A stretch of DNA of 64,000 nt from Mucilaginibacter sp. (GTDB taxonomy: Bacteria > Bacteroidota > Bacteroidia > Sphingobacteriales > Sphingobacteriaceae): positions 93,793-157,792 of the forward strand of contig NZ_JAQBOF010000036.1 of assembly GCF_028288185.1 (NCBI RefSeq), given 5' to 3'. Position 1 is the stretch's first letter. Each line of letters begins with the position of its first letter. Made by a program: the position numbers and the translations under genes. The notes under the pieces are model-generated. The model was not told the origin of the DNA, made no database searches, and was given only the letters and a program-made list of their open reading frames with translations. Of this stretch, positions 8,641 to 17,140 are shown piece after piece.

Positions 8641-8673
8641 AAAGGTGTTGAGCATTGCTTGACACCTTTTTTT
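8641..8673 (+). terminator. Terminator of the rpsF operon
   Basis: AAAGGTGT (8641-8648) pairs with ACACCTTT (8662-8669), with an inner AGC/GCT pairing and a T7 tail. It is about 60 bp after the rplI stop. The stretch to mtgA at 9069 holds the terminator, the 42-bp repeat array and the promoter-type repeat, and no convincing gene. Confidence 0.85.
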
Positions 8674-8853
8674 GTTTTGCTATGTGCTGTCACCAGTAAA
8701 CCGCTATAATTTTTGTATATTGTATCGTTTCAAAAATCCCCAACCACCCATTTCAACAAAGCAATAACAAATTTCTGATTTGCGTAAAATACGCTCCCTC
8801 AAGTTCTTTTATTTTAATTAAGTATTTGATTATTAGATTTTTAATCATAAAAC

Positions 8854-8989
8854 ATACTACTTGTATAACGCACAATACCCGATAAATGGCATAAATTACT
8901 ACCGGTAAAACCCATAATACCCGAAAATGGCCTGAAATTATTACCGGCAAAAGTAGTAATACCCGAAAAATGACTGTTTTTACTACCGA
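8854..8989 (-). repeat. Tandem 42-bp repeat array, locus 1
   Basis: Three complete 42-bp units at 8948-8989, 8906-8947 and 8864-8905 (minus-strand order) plus a partial unit ending near 8854. On the minus strand each unit begins CCGGTAGTAA or a close variant and carries TTTTCGGGTATTA from about position 21. The same family is found at 23242-23384 on the opposite strand. The units contain no stop in one frame and would encode a 14-residue repeat with core SGI, but no gene signals were found. Confidence 0.85.
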
Positions 8990-9020
8990 CTAAAGCCCTG
9001 ATACAGGTGTGATAAACTAA

Positions 9021-9050
9021 TCCGAAATCGAACATCCGAAATCCGAAATA
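9021..9050 (+). repeat. 30-bp TCCGAAAT repeat upstream of mtgA
   Basis: Built of TCCGAAAT, CGAACA, TCCGAAA and TCCGAAATA. It is identical, in reverse complement, to the copy at panB (49805-49834) and nearly identical to the copy at carA (50473-50500). It ends 18 bp before the mtgA start. A weaker -7-like TATTTTAG follows at 9057-9064. Confidence 0.85.
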
Positions 9051-9068
9051 ATACAATATTTTAGTCGC

Positions 9069-9758
9069 ATGAAAGGTATTGGTAAACTTATCTGGCGTTT
9101 TGTTAAATTATCCCTGATATTATTTATTGGGATTACCGTGTTCTGGGTGATATTTTACCGCTTTGTAAACCCACCTGTAACCTGGCTGATGCTTACCCGT
9201 GGGTTTGAGCGCAAAGCTGCTGGTAAGGATTGGAAGATTGACAAGCAATGGCGTGACTTTGATGACATTGCCGACCCCATGAAACGCGCAGCCGTAGCTG
9301 CCGAAGATCAAAGCTTTTTAGAGAACCACGGCTTTGATTTTAACGCTATCGAAAAAGCCATACAGAAAAACTCGCGCAGCAATAAATTAATTGGAGGCAG
9401 TACCATATCACAACAAACAGCCAAGAATGTATTTTTATGGCCTGGGAGATCATGGGTGCGCAAAGGCTTTGAGGCTTATTTTACGTTGCTGATTGAGGTA
9501 TTTTGGAGCAAACGCCGTATCATGGAGGTATACCTTAATGTAATTGAAATGGGGGATGGCATATATGGCGTTAATGCCGCAGCGCAAGCCTATTTCCATA
9601 AAGAGGCCTTTGACTTAACACGGGCACAGGCTGCTGCCATAGCATCAATTTTTCCAAGTCCGCTTAAATGGTCGGCTACTGATCCGACAGATTATGTGCG
9701 GCATCGACAGTATTTGATAATGAAGAATATGCGAAGATTAGGGCCGATGGATTTTTAG
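9069..9758 (+). CDS. mtgA: Monofunctional biosynthetic peptidoglycan transglycosylase
   Basis: GT51 enzyme that polymerises lipid II into glycan strands at the outer face of the inner membrane. The 229 residues have one N-terminal membrane segment (about 11-31). Motifs present are the catalytic glutamate in AAEDQSFLENHGFD (E79), GGSTISQQTAKN at 109-120, and KRRIMEVYLNVIEMG with the second glutamate near 153. There is no transpeptidase domain, as expected for MtgA. Its TAG stop is supplied by the C-rich element that follows. The next gene is convergent. Confidence 0.95.
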   Translation: MKGIGKLIWRFVKLSLILFIGITVFWVIFYRFVNPPVTWLMLTRGFERKAAGKDWKIDKQWRDFDDIADPMKRAAVAAEDQSFLENHGFDFNAIEKAIQKNSRSNKLIGGSTISQQTAKNVFLWPGRSWVRKGFEAYFTLLIEVFWSKRRIMEVYLNVIEMGDGIYGVNAAAQAYFHKEAFDLTRAQAAAIASIFPSPLKWSATDPTDYVRHRQYLIMKNMRRLGPMDF

Positions 9759-9790
9759 CCCCCTAGCCCCTTGGCGGGGAAACGATAGTA
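9756..9790. repeat. C-rich element overlapping the mtgA stop codon
   Basis: TAGCCCCCTAGCCCCTTGGCGGGG begins with the mtgA stop codon and resembles the start of the TAGCCCCCTCTAAATC family at 36448, 51716, 48060 and 63645, though the 3' part differs. Confidence 0.55.
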
Positions 9791-9802
9791 CATGGGCGCA
9801 GT

Positions 9803-9835
9803 AGACTTACGAAGTTTTTAAAACTTCGTAAGTCT
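9803..9835. repeat. Perfect 16-bp palindrome with one-base centre
   Basis: AGACTTACGAAGTTTT (9803-9818) and AAAACTTCGTAAGTCT (9820-9835) form a near-continuous palindrome between the convergent mtgA and the gene at 9863. It may serve as a bidirectional terminator, although the T-tracts lie inside the stem. Confidence 0.75.
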
Positions 9836-9862
9836 TAACGATGTAAAAGACTCAACGATATA

Positions 9863-10345
9863 CTAAACCACCAAATCCCTAAACAACTGTATGTGCCAGC
9901 TATCTTTAAATGGCACTTCCCATTTGGTTTGCAGTTCGGTTAGATTTTGTACCAGGTTGTTATAAACTATTGTATCGGTATTTATGGTGCCTTGTTTAAG
10001 TAGGTCTTCAAATCCGTGGCGTGGCAATGAAAACACTTCATCGGCTTGTTTGTAAGCCAGGTTAAAACGATCAAACAGGTTGATGTTAAACTCGCGTTCC
10101 AAATTCTGCATAAAACGTACCGATTTATCAATAGAGCAGCCGCTGGCGCCTGCCTGCGTTTCATCAACTATTAGTATTAAAAAGCGGTTGTAGCGTATTT
10201 CGGCTTTGGCTTTAAGCTGGTTATTGTGGGCGGTCCACTCGGCAGTAAAACTGTTTAGCTGTTGTTGTATTTGCTGTACCACCTCGTCAGCCAGTTTTTT
10301 ATCCGACTGATATACCCACACTCTTGAATTTTCAGAAAATTGCAT
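9863..10345 (-). CDS. Conserved cytosolic protein of unknown function
   Basis: A 160-residue soluble protein starting MQFSENSRVWVYQSDKKL. Homologues in Bacteroidota are often labelled ABC transporter ATPase, but no Walker A, signature or Walker B motif is visible, so I do not accept that name. The sequence is alpha/beta-like, with a central ILIVDETQAGASGCSIDKSVRFM segment and a conserved-looking C-terminal DSWHIQLFRDLVV. An upstream in-frame ATG at 10360 is possible, but ATG 10345 gives the usual N-terminus. It is divergent from the gene at 10392. Confidence 0.75.
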   Translation of the reverse strand: MQFSENSRVWVYQSDKKLADEVVQQIQQQLNSFTAEWTAHNNQLKAKAEIRYNRFLILIVDETQAGASGCSIDKSVRFMQNLEREFNINLFDRFNLAYKQADEVFSLPRHGFEDLLKQGTINTDTIVYNNLVQNLTELQTKWEVPFKDSWHIQLFRDLVV

Positions 10346-10391
10346 GCACAAAGCTACCAAATTATTAACTTAGGGCCAGCGATTTGTTGTC

Positions 10392-10874
10392 ATGATAAAA
10401 TCAGTTCTGTCAAAAAATAAAAAAATAGCCATACTCTTCTCTGTTATACTAACCTCGGTGGCTAGTTTATGCTTCATCGCCGGTATGAACGACCAGGATT
10501 GGCTAACCTGGGGAAACAAATGCCTTGCCCAATCTTTCGACCCATCAGCAGACGTTAAAATAAAAAAATGGGAACTGGTATTAACTGACGATTCTTTTAT
10601 TCGCCTGCGTAAAATATACCAAAACGGCAAACAGGAGTACTTTTCTTTTTATCTTCAGAAATTAGAAGATATGGATTACATAGGAAACGTAAACGTAGGT
10701 ATCCTGCAACTTAGAGCCAAAGCAGATGACATCATCGTACAAACTTATAATGACCGTCAGGGGAATGTTGACTCGATGGCGAACGTGTTGACCATCCCCG
10801 TAAAAAATATGGAACCCGAGCGGTTGGATAGCTTGCGTGCTGCTTTGAATTATTTTAAAGCGAAGAATTTATAA
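10392..10874 (+). CDS. Hypothetical membrane-anchored or exported protein
   Basis: A 160-residue protein with a hydrophobic N-terminal segment (about 12-30, ILFSVILTSVASLCFIAG), then a soluble domain. It could be a single-pass inner-membrane protein or have an uncleaved signal, because no clear cleavage site is seen. The remainder, with KIKKWELVLTDDSFIRLRKIYQNGKQEYFSF near 55-85, is beta-rich and not recognised. Its 3' end overlaps the convergent Fe-S gene by 6 bp. Confidence 0.65.
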   Translation: MIKSVLSKNKKIAILFSVILTSVASLCFIAGMNDQDWLTWGNKCLAQSFDPSADVKIKKWELVLTDDSFIRLRKIYQNGKQEYFSFYLQKLEDMDYIGNVNVGILQLRAKADDIIVQTYNDRQGNVDSMANVLTIPVKNMEPERLDSLRAALNYFKAKNL

Positions 10875-11657
10875 ACCGTTTGCCCTAACGGTAATCTCTG
10901 CAATATCCAAAACAAGAACTTCCTGCTCCTTGTCGTGATTTTTAACACCATCGCTTAGCATAGTCATGCAGAACGGGCAAGCAGCGGCAACTACTTGCGC
11001 GTTAATAGCTATAACTTCGTCAATGCGCTCCATATTAATGTCTTTGATGCCTTTCTCTGGCTCTTTAAACATTTGCGCGCCACCGGCACCACAGCATAGG
11101 CCATTGCTTTTGCAGCGTTTCATTTCAACCAGTTCGGTATCCAGTATCTCTAAAACTTTGCGTGGGGCTTCGTAAACGTTATTTCCGCGGCCCAAATAGC
11201 AAGGGTCGTGGTAAGTAATACGTTTGCCTTTAAAACTCTCGCCGCCTTCGGCCTTTAGTTTGCCGTCATCTATTAATTGTTGTATCAGTTGCGAGTGATG
11301 GATCACTTCGTAATTACCACCCAGGGCCGGATATTCGTTCTTAATCGTGTTAAAACAATGCGGGCAGCCGGTCACTATCTTTTTGATATTGTAACCATTT
11401 AATACCTCAATATTGGTCATGGCCTGCATCTGGAACAAAAACTCGTTACCCGCACGTTTAGCCGGGTCGCCGGTGCAGCTTTCTTCGGTACCTAATACAG
11501 CGTAGCTGATGCCTACATGCTCCAGTATCTTGCAGATGTCGCGTGTTATTTTTTGCGCACGCTCATCAAAACTACCGGCACAACCAACCCAGAACAGTAT
11601 TTCGGGCTCTTTGCCTTCGGTAGTTAGCTGGGCCATGGTGGGTACTTTTAATTCCAT
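10869..11657 (-). CDS. CCG-domain Fe-S protein, HdrB/LutA-like
   Basis: A 262-residue soluble protein with two cysteine-rich CCG-type domains, as in heterodisulfide reductase subunit B, GlpC and LutA. Visible cysteine sites are WVGCAGSFD, TGCPHCFNTIK, HDPCYLGRG, GLCCGAGG and ACPFCMTML. Such proteins bind non-cubane [4Fe-4S] clusters and pass electrons in partnership with a ferredoxin-like subunit. Its partner is the membrane HdrC-like protein at 12130-13437, upstream on the same strand with a DUF2750 gene between. The electron donor and acceptor are unknown. Confidence 0.88.
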   Translation of the reverse strand: MELKVPTMAQLTTEGKEPEILFWVGCAGSFDERAQKITRDICKILEHVGISYAVLGTEESCTGDPAKRAGNEFLFQMQAMTNIEVLNGYNIKKIVTGCPHCFNTIKNEYPALGGNYEVIHHSQLIQQLIDDGKLKAEGGESFKGKRITYHDPCYLGRGNNVYEAPRKVLEILDTELVEMKRCKSNGLCCGAGGAQMFKEPEKGIKDINMERIDEVIAINAQVVAAACPFCMTMLSDGVKNHDKEQEVLVLDIAEITVRANGL

Positions 11658-11660
11658 AGG

Positions 11661-12113
11661 TTAAATAATATCGTTATTAAGTAACTCGGTAACTTCCGTT
11701 ATAAACTCGTCAATGCTGCTATAATTCGAAAATGTAATAGCCGATTGGATCTCATTTAATTGGGTCAAAATATCCAGCGCTACACTTAGCGCACCGGCTT
11801 CCCAGCCCATTAAATTGGCATCCCAGTTAACACCAATCATAATCTCGTTTTCGGCCAGGTCGAGGCACCAGCTTTCCAGGAACTCGGTCAGTGGGATTTC
11901 AGTAGGCGTGTATCCTCGCCAGTCGCCTTTAGCGCAGATCTTGGCTAGCGATCTTTCACTCCAAAGTGGCACTAAATCTACATCCTCGCTTTCGGCCGAG
12001 TGCGAACTGGCCCATCCCCTTTTTTCATATAAACCCCATACCAATTTTGAGGCGGCAGTTTTTTCAATGAATGATCTATAAGCCTGATCTGTTATTTCTT
12101 TATCTTCTGACAT
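11661..12113 (-). CDS. DUF2750 family protein
   Basis: A 150-residue protein starting MSEDKEITDQAYRSFIEKTAASK. The segment VWGLYEKRGWASSHSAESEDVDLVPLWSERSLAKICAKGDWRGYTP is typical of DUF2750, a family of small cytosolic proteins of unknown role that resemble SUKH/immunity-type proteins in composition. An in-frame ATG at 12212 would overlap the upstream gene deeply, so ATG 12113 is chosen. It is embedded in the HdrC-HdrB operon, 3 bp before the HdrB-like gene. Confidence 0.82.
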   Translation of the reverse strand: MSEDKEITDQAYRSFIEKTAASKLVWGLYEKRGWASSHSAESEDVDLVPLWSERSLAKICAKGDWRGYTPTEIPLTEFLESWCLDLAENEIMIGVNWDANLMGWEAGALSVALDILTQLNEIQSAITFSNYSSIDEFITEVTELLNNDII

Positions 12114-12129
12114 ATTCTTTCTACTGTAA

Positions 12130-13437
12130 TTATTGGCCGTTGTTATCCGCCCAATTAAATCTATCTGCATTGCTGTATTTCCAGGGCGCGCCATTATTTT
12201 CAACGTTACCAAACATATTATTTAAGCTTACCGGTGCTTGTGATTCTTCCATTACTACGTAGCGGCGCATCTCGGTTATTATTTCCAGCGGATTAATATT
12301 TATCGGGCAGGCCTCAACGCAGGCATTGCAGGTGGTGCAGGCCCAAAGTTCTTCGCGGGTTATGTAATCGTCTAACAGGGTCTTGCCGTCCTGGTGGTCT
12401 TTACCATGCTTATCAAGGTTATTACCAACTTCGGTTATGCGGTCGCGGGTGTCCATCATAATTTTGCGGGGTGATAATAACTTACCCGTAATGTTAGCGG
12501 GGCAAACTGATGTACAGCGGCCACATTCGGTACAGGTATATGCTTCCATCAGATTTTTCCAGGTGAGGTCGGTCACATCCTTAGCGCCAAAACGGGCTAC
12601 CTCGCCATTGCTTTCGGGAATAAATGACGGATCAAGCATCGCCTTAACTTCGTTAGTTACTGAGGCCATATTGGTAAACTCGCCCTTAGGCTCTAAATTA
12701 GAATACCACGTATTTGGGAAAGCCAGCAGGATATGAAAATGTTTAGAGTAGGGCAGGTAATTTAAAAAAGCTAATATGCCTATGATATGAAACCACCAGC
12801 ACACTCTTTCTGTAATTGCCAATGTGCTTGGGTGTGACGATAGGATAGGACCCAATAAACTACTCACCGGGAAACTGCCCGCTTTTATATAATGGCCAAA
12901 ATGTAATGCCTGTAATTTATAGTCGGCGGCGTTCATGGTTAAAAAGGCGGTCATCAGGCATATCTCTATTATCAGGATATAGTTAGCATCGCTTTTTGGC
13001 CATTGCGTCATCTCTGTGCCGCTAAAACGCTTCAGGCGTACAATGTTTCGGCGAGCCAGGAAAACTACGCAGGCCACCAATACTAATATGGCTAATACCT
13101 CAAACCCACCAATCAATAGCCCATATAAGTCGCCCAAAGGTTTTGAAAATATACGGTGCGAGCCAAACAGGCCGTCTATCATTATCTCCAGTACTTCCAG
13201 ATTGATAATAATAAAACCAATGTATATAAAGAAGTGCATTATAGCAGCAACCGGGCGTTTAGTCATCTTGGTTTGGCCAAGGGCAACTTTTGTCATTACC
13301 AACCAGCGCTCGGCCGGGCGGTCAGACCTGTTAACATCACGACCCAATAAAATATTGCGCCGTATTTTACCCGCGTTTTTGCTGAAAAGGTAAATCGCTG
13401 TAATTAATATTAAGCCGAATATAATTTGTGCAATCAT
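12130..13437 (-). CDS. Membrane-bound 4Fe-4S protein, HdrC/HdrE-like
   Basis: A 435-residue protein with about five membrane segments in the first 240 residues, a NarI/HdrE-like membrane part. A cytoplasmic ferredoxin domain follows with two [4Fe-4S] motifs, CTECGRCTSVCP (near 295) and CTTCNACVEACP (near 365). It likely moves electrons between the quinone pool and the HdrB-like partner at 10869-11657. The pair is a widespread Bacteroidota arrangement whose substrate is not established. A TATCTTTG box lies 23 bp upstream. Confidence 0.88.
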   Translation of the reverse strand: MIAQIIFGLILITAIYLFSKNAGKIRRNILLGRDVNRSDRPAERWLVMTKVALGQTKMTKRPVAAIMHFFIYIGFIIINLEVLEIMIDGLFGSHRIFSKPLGDLYGLLIGGFEVLAILVLVACVVFLARRNIVRLKRFSGTEMTQWPKSDANYILIIEICLMTAFLTMNAADYKLQALHFGHYIKAGSFPVSSLLGPILSSHPSTLAITERVCWWFHIIGILAFLNYLPYSKHFHILLAFPNTWYSNLEPKGEFTNMASVTNEVKAMLDPSFIPESNGEVARFGAKDVTDLTWKNLMEAYTCTECGRCTSVCPANITGKLLSPRKIMMDTRDRITEVGNNLDKHGKDHQDGKTLLDDYITREELWACTTCNACVEACPININPLEIITEMRRYVVMEESQAPVSLNNMFGNVENNGAPWKYSNADRFNWADNNGQ

Positions 13438-13459
13438 TATGCGTGCATAGTAATTTACT

Positions 13460-13467
13460 CAAAGATA
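13460..13467 (-). promoter_or_regulatory. -7 box for the HdrC-like operon
   Basis: The minus strand reads TATCTTTG, a match to TAnnTTTG, 23 bp before the start codon. Confidence 0.55.
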
Positions 13468-13622
13468 GTTTTATCAATTAACTATCAAAATACCATGAAG
13501 CATTTACGGGCTTAAATGTTTTTTTTCGATTATAAATATTTGATTTACTGGACAGTTAATTATAAACACTTAAATTAAGTGATATAATTTCAAAAAAAAC
13601 TACCGATAAATAAAAAAAAGGC

Positions 13623-13630
13623 TACATTTG
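13623..13630 (+). promoter_or_regulatory. -7 box of tRNA-Phe
   Basis: TACATTTG matches TAnnTTTG and lies 17 bp upstream of the tRNA. The -33 region is A-rich without a clear TTG. Confidence 0.6.
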
Positions 13631-13646
13631 CAATCCTTAAACGGTC

Positions 13647-13719
13647 GGTATCATAGCTCAGTCGGTAGAGCAAAGGACTGAAAATCCTTGTGTCGCTGGT
13701 TCGATCCCAGCTGATACCA
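13647..13719 (+). tRNA. tRNA-Phe (GAA)
   Basis: A 73-nt cloverleaf. Acceptor GGTATCA (13647-13653) pairs with TGATACC (13712-13718), with discriminator A. The D-arm is GCTC..GAGC. The anticodon stem GGACT/AATCC region holds anticodon GAA, and the T-loop contains GGTTCGATCC. The CCA end is not encoded. A terminator follows within 10 bp. It is the upstream boundary of the candidate insertion described in the findings. Confidence 0.97.
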
Positions 13720-13728
13720 CAACAATCG

Positions 13729-13762
13729 AAAGCCTCTTAGAGAAATCTGAGAGGCTTTTTTT
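13729..13762 (+). terminator. Terminator of tRNA-Phe
   Basis: AAAGCCTCT (13729-13737) pairs with AGAGGCTTT (13750-13758), with a T7 tail. A diverged second copy of this sequence lies at 16881-16913. Confidence 0.9.
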
Positions 13763-13960
13763 GTGTGGGTATATGGCGCGGTAAAACCGATCATAAGCTG
13801 AACTGACCACCGGATAGTGTTTATTACAACGAAAAATAAAATAATGTAGCTTTAAATCAATTATGTCACACCCAAAAGTGGCACTGTCTCAAAATGGTTA
13901 CATTATAAATAAAAGAAGAAAACGACAGTATATTAGCAATCTTTTAAAAGTAATAACCAT

Positions 13961-16822
13961 ATGAGCAGGGTAAATTTCAGAATTGCAAAAACAGTTTCAA
14001 AATTGGCTAACATTGCTATAATGGCAATTATAGCAATGTTTATTACAAACATTGCTAATGCTCAAGTAGGGGCGAATAGACAGCAAGCAAACCAACGAAG
14101 CATAAAAACTGTTTATCCTACAAAAGATTGGGTTATATCTGACTTTGTGGTGACCGATCCGAGATTTGGTGCGAAAGCCGAGCCAGGATTTGACAACAGA
14201 TCGGCTTTCCAGGCTGCTATTGATGCCGCATATAAAAACGGCGGTGGTGTAGTGTATATACCGGCGGGCAATTATGAGTTCCGCAGTACGCAAACTGCCA
14301 CCAGGAACGTTAGAGTGCGTCAGGGCACTGAGCAAATAACTAAAGACTTTAATTACCAATATGTTCTGAATATCCCAACGAGTGTGCAGCTTCGCGGCGA
14401 CTGGGCGGATCCTGAATTAAACAAAGGGAAAGTTCTGGGAACCATTCTTGAAGTGCGCGTTGGCAAAAACGCGCCCAATTATAATGGAACTGTTGAAAGT
14501 TGGTGGAACGACACGCAGGCTAACAATGCACTCCGCACAACTTATACCAGCATAGCCGACAGATTTATAGATATGAATTCGGGAACCGGCGTGACGAACG
14601 TGTCAATTTGGTATCCTGAACAGGATATCAACGACATAAAACCATACCCATGGACATTATTTCAGCCAGGCGGCGACTGTGTGACGATTGAACACGTAAC
14701 TCTTGTAAACGCTTACAACGGTTTCTATTCTGCTCCCAGCGAACTTCATTATGTTTTAAATAGCTACATGACCGCCCTTAGTACAGGGATCGAAGTCCAT
14801 GTATGCACCGACATCGGACGTATCGAGAATGTCAAAATAGACCCTAAATACTGGGCCAATTCAGGTCTTCCAGGTTCACCCTCCCTTGCGAAGGTTGCCG
14901 GGTACACGAAAGCTAACAGTACAGGATTCAATATGCACCGTTCAGATTGGGAATATGTGTCTGATTTGTATGTGTCCGATTATAAGACAGGTATGTGGGT
15001 CGGCAGAGAACCCGGTTTCTCCGATAGCCCCAATGCGCAGTTTTACGAAACTCATATCAAAAATTGCGGAACCGGTTTATATGTTCAGGCCGTCAACCCA
15101 TACGGTTTGCTTATATCCAATTCTACATTTGGAGCTGAAAAAGATGGTAAGGCCGTGTATTTCTATAACGATTTCAAAACTTCTGTCCAATTCAACGGTG
15201 TAGATTTCACCGGACCTATTGTCAGCGATGGCAGCGACGGAGTTATATCCTTTGAAAGCTGTACGTTTAGCGACTACAACGAATACGCGCTTAAAATAAA
15301 TAATGGTAATGTACTGCTCACCCAGTGCGATTTTAAAAAACCTGCCGGTCATGTGTTTCTGGGTTCAGACGTGAATATGCTCAAATCGGTCAACTCCGGC
15401 TATAACGGCAAATTAGAAATCAAAAATGACAGTAAATCCGCCAAAGTTGAGATCAATAATAGCAAGGAATATTTGTTTGATCCGATTCCTAAAAATGTAG
15501 TAACGGACATTAAAGTACACCCCAAGCCTGCGTCAAACAAAGTGTTAAAAGCCGATCTGCCGAGAGCAACAGGCTTTAACAACGAACAACCGGCAGAAGA
15601 TGTATCGGCTCAATTGCAAACGGCGCTTAACGCAGTTGAGGCTGCCGGCGGCGGCACACTGTATCTGCCGGCTGGAAGATATTTGGTGAACAATCCTATC
15701 AAAGTTCCTTCGGGAGTTGAATTGCGAGGAACATGGGATGTACAGCATCATACCCAAAGTGGTGGTGTTGGTATATTTACAACTTATACCGGCGGTGCTG
15801 CCGGAGAAAAAGGCCCTTCTCTTATACAGCTCGGGGCAGATGCGGGTATCAGAGGATTAACTATTGCGCAGCTTAATTTAGCAACTGACGGTTTTAGCAC
15901 TGAGAATCCCAGAAAGACCCCGTTCCTGATACAGGGACAAGGCCCAAATGTATATATTGTTAATGTGACTGCGGTCGGCGATAAGGGAATAGACCTCGCT
16001 TCATACAACACCAGCAGGCACTATGTTGATTATTTTGCCGGCGTATTCGCAAGAGCAGGCATTTGGGTAGGCGGAGGTGCTGAAGGTGGATTTATTCGGA
16101 ATATGCAGCTAAATCCGCATTACGGATCACGACTTCCACAAGGGGGGCAGGGGTATCCGAGAGTAGCTTTGACACGTTTCATACAATCAAATTGCAGCGC
16201 GCTTAAATTCGCCGATATTAAAAGCCAGACGATTTTCAACAATTTTGTTTTTGGGTCATTCTACGGTATACATTTCCTGAAAGATGCAATAACCGGTAAG
16301 AATCCTGGAAAAATGACGGTTATAGGTCACGGTTCAGACGGATGCTCGTATTCTTTATTTGTAGAAGACGCCGACAAAAACACCAAATTAATCGCGATCA
16401 ACTCCGAATTGGTTAATACACGAACAGCAGAGCCTGTCAGGTCATATGTTTTGATGGGAAGCGAAGCAAATACCAATAAAGTTCACCCTGATGCTCAACT
16501 CATCCTGTACAACAGTGCATTTTGGGGTAGTCCTACCGTAGGGGCTATCATAAATAGCGGTACAATGCGTTTTCAACAAGCAAACTTCCAACGGTCCGGT
16601 GCTCCCGGCATAGATAACAGAGGCGGAAAAGCGCATGTGTACTCTTCTTACTTCGCACAAAGAATGCCAGGGGAGGCTACCGTGGATAACGTGTATGCGA
16701 AGCTACATGCGACCGGCGTATCAACAGAGCTAACCAATAACTATTATATCTCTGGGTTTAGGGAAAATAATGCGAAACCGGGCAAGATCTATGGATCTGA
16801 TATTGTTCCCGATAAGAAGTGA
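13961..16822 (+). CDS. Secreted tandem beta-helix protein (pectate lyase 3-like)
   Basis: A 953-residue exported protein with a signal peptide (hydrophobic about 17-34, cleavage near IANAQ). Two right-handed beta-helix domains of Pectate_lyase_3 type are evident. The first begins at about 65 (FGAKAEPGFDNRSAFQAAID followed by GGGVVYIPAGNYEF). The second begins near 545 (VSAQLQTALNAVEAAGGGTLYLPAGRYL). Tandem helices of this kind occur in GH55 glucanases and in polysaccharide lyases or epimerases, so a polysaccharide-active role is likely but the reaction is not known. By eye it uses CTT, CTC and GTC codons more than its TTA-rich neighbours. It lies between duplicated tRNA terminators. Confidence 0.82.
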   Translation: MSRVNFRIAKTVSKLANIAIMAIIAMFITNIANAQVGANRQQANQRSIKTVYPTKDWVISDFVVTDPRFGAKAEPGFDNRSAFQAAIDAAYKNGGGVVYIPAGNYEFRSTQTATRNVRVRQGTEQITKDFNYQYVLNIPTSVQLRGDWADPELNKGKVLGTILEVRVGKNAPNYNGTVESWWNDTQANNALRTTYTSIADRFIDMNSGTGVTNVSIWYPEQDINDIKPYPWTLFQPGGDCVTIEHVTLVNAYNGFYSAPSELHYVLNSYMTALSTGIEVHVCTDIGRIENVKIDPKYWANSGLPGSPSLAKVAGYTKANSTGFNMHRSDWEYVSDLYVSDYKTGMWVGREPGFSDSPNAQFYETHIKNCGTGLYVQAVNPYGLLISNSTFGAEKDGKAVYFYNDFKTSVQFNGVDFTGPIVSDGSDGVISFESCTFSDYNEYALKINNGNVLLTQCDFKKPAGHVFLGSDVNMLKSVNSGYNGKLEIKNDSKSAKVEINNSKEYLFDPIPKNVVTDIKVHPKPASNKVLKADLPRATGFNNEQPAEDVSAQLQTALNAVEAAGGGTLYLPAGRYLVNNPIKVPSGVELRGTWDVQHHTQSGGVGIFTTYTGGAAGEKGPSLIQLGADAGIRGLTIAQLNLATDGFSTENPRKTPFLIQGQGPNVYIVNVTAVGDKGIDLASYNTSRHYVDYFAGVFARAGIWVGGGAEGGFIRNMQLNPHYGSRLPQGGQGYPRVALTRFIQSNCSALKFADIKSQTIFNNFVFGSFYGIHFLKDAITGKNPGKMTVIGHGSDGCSYSLFVEDADKNTKLIAINSELVNTRTAEPVRSYVLMGSEANTNKVHPDAQLILYNSAFWGSPTVGAIINSGTMRFQQANFQRSGAPGIDNRGGKAHVYSSYFAQRMPGEATVDNVYAKLHATGVSTELTNNYYISGFRENNAKPGKIYGSDIVPDKK

Positions 16823-16844
16823 AATTTTTGATGTAACGCAAAAA

Positions 16845-16915
16845 TGGTTCGATAAACACAAACTCTTGACCACAAAAACGAAAGCCACTTAGAGAAATCT
16901 GAGCGGCTTTTTTGT
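16845..16915 (+). repeat. Diverged copy of the tRNA-Phe 3' end and terminator
   Basis: GGTTCGAT (16846-16853), ACCACAA, CGAAAGCC and TTAGAGAAATCTGAG recur in the same order as at 13697-13764. The terminator part differs at only a few positions and keeps a T6 tail. It lies just after the beta-helix gene. The rest of the gap to 17141 holds the hairpin at 16942 and an AT-rich leader. Confidence 0.75.
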
Positions 16916-16941
16916 ACTTTCATAGCTGGTAGAAACAGCTT

Positions 16942-16970
16942 AAACGCTTCGTAAAGCGTTTCTTTCTTTT
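16942..16970 (+). terminator. Hairpin with T-rich tail
   Basis: AAACGCTT (16942-16949) pairs with AAGCGTTT (16954-16961) around CGTA, followed by CTTTCTTTT. It may be a second terminator for the beta-helix gene. Confidence 0.6.
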
Positions 16971-17140
16971 ATTGTTTGCCCAATTTTATATAAAGGCTGT
17001 TAAACAAAATGACTTGTCACAAGTCTATATATTAAAACTAAATTAAACTATGTTAAAAATTGTTAAATCATGGCTTTTTTCATAGTAACTACAGAATGTT
17101 ACGTTACAATTGTTGTTATAACATCCAAAGTGATAAAATT

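Noticed and set aside
8854..8989. Possible CRISPR array
   Set aside because: The 42-bp units abut without spacers, vary along their length, and no cas genes are present.
9863..10345. Label of ABC transporter ATPase for this protein
   Set aside because: No Walker A, signature or Walker B motif is visible, and there is no adjacent permease.
13838..13900. GGCACTGTCTCAAAA-like stretch resembling insertion-sequence ends
   Set aside because: No inverted partner or transposase remnant was found nearby.
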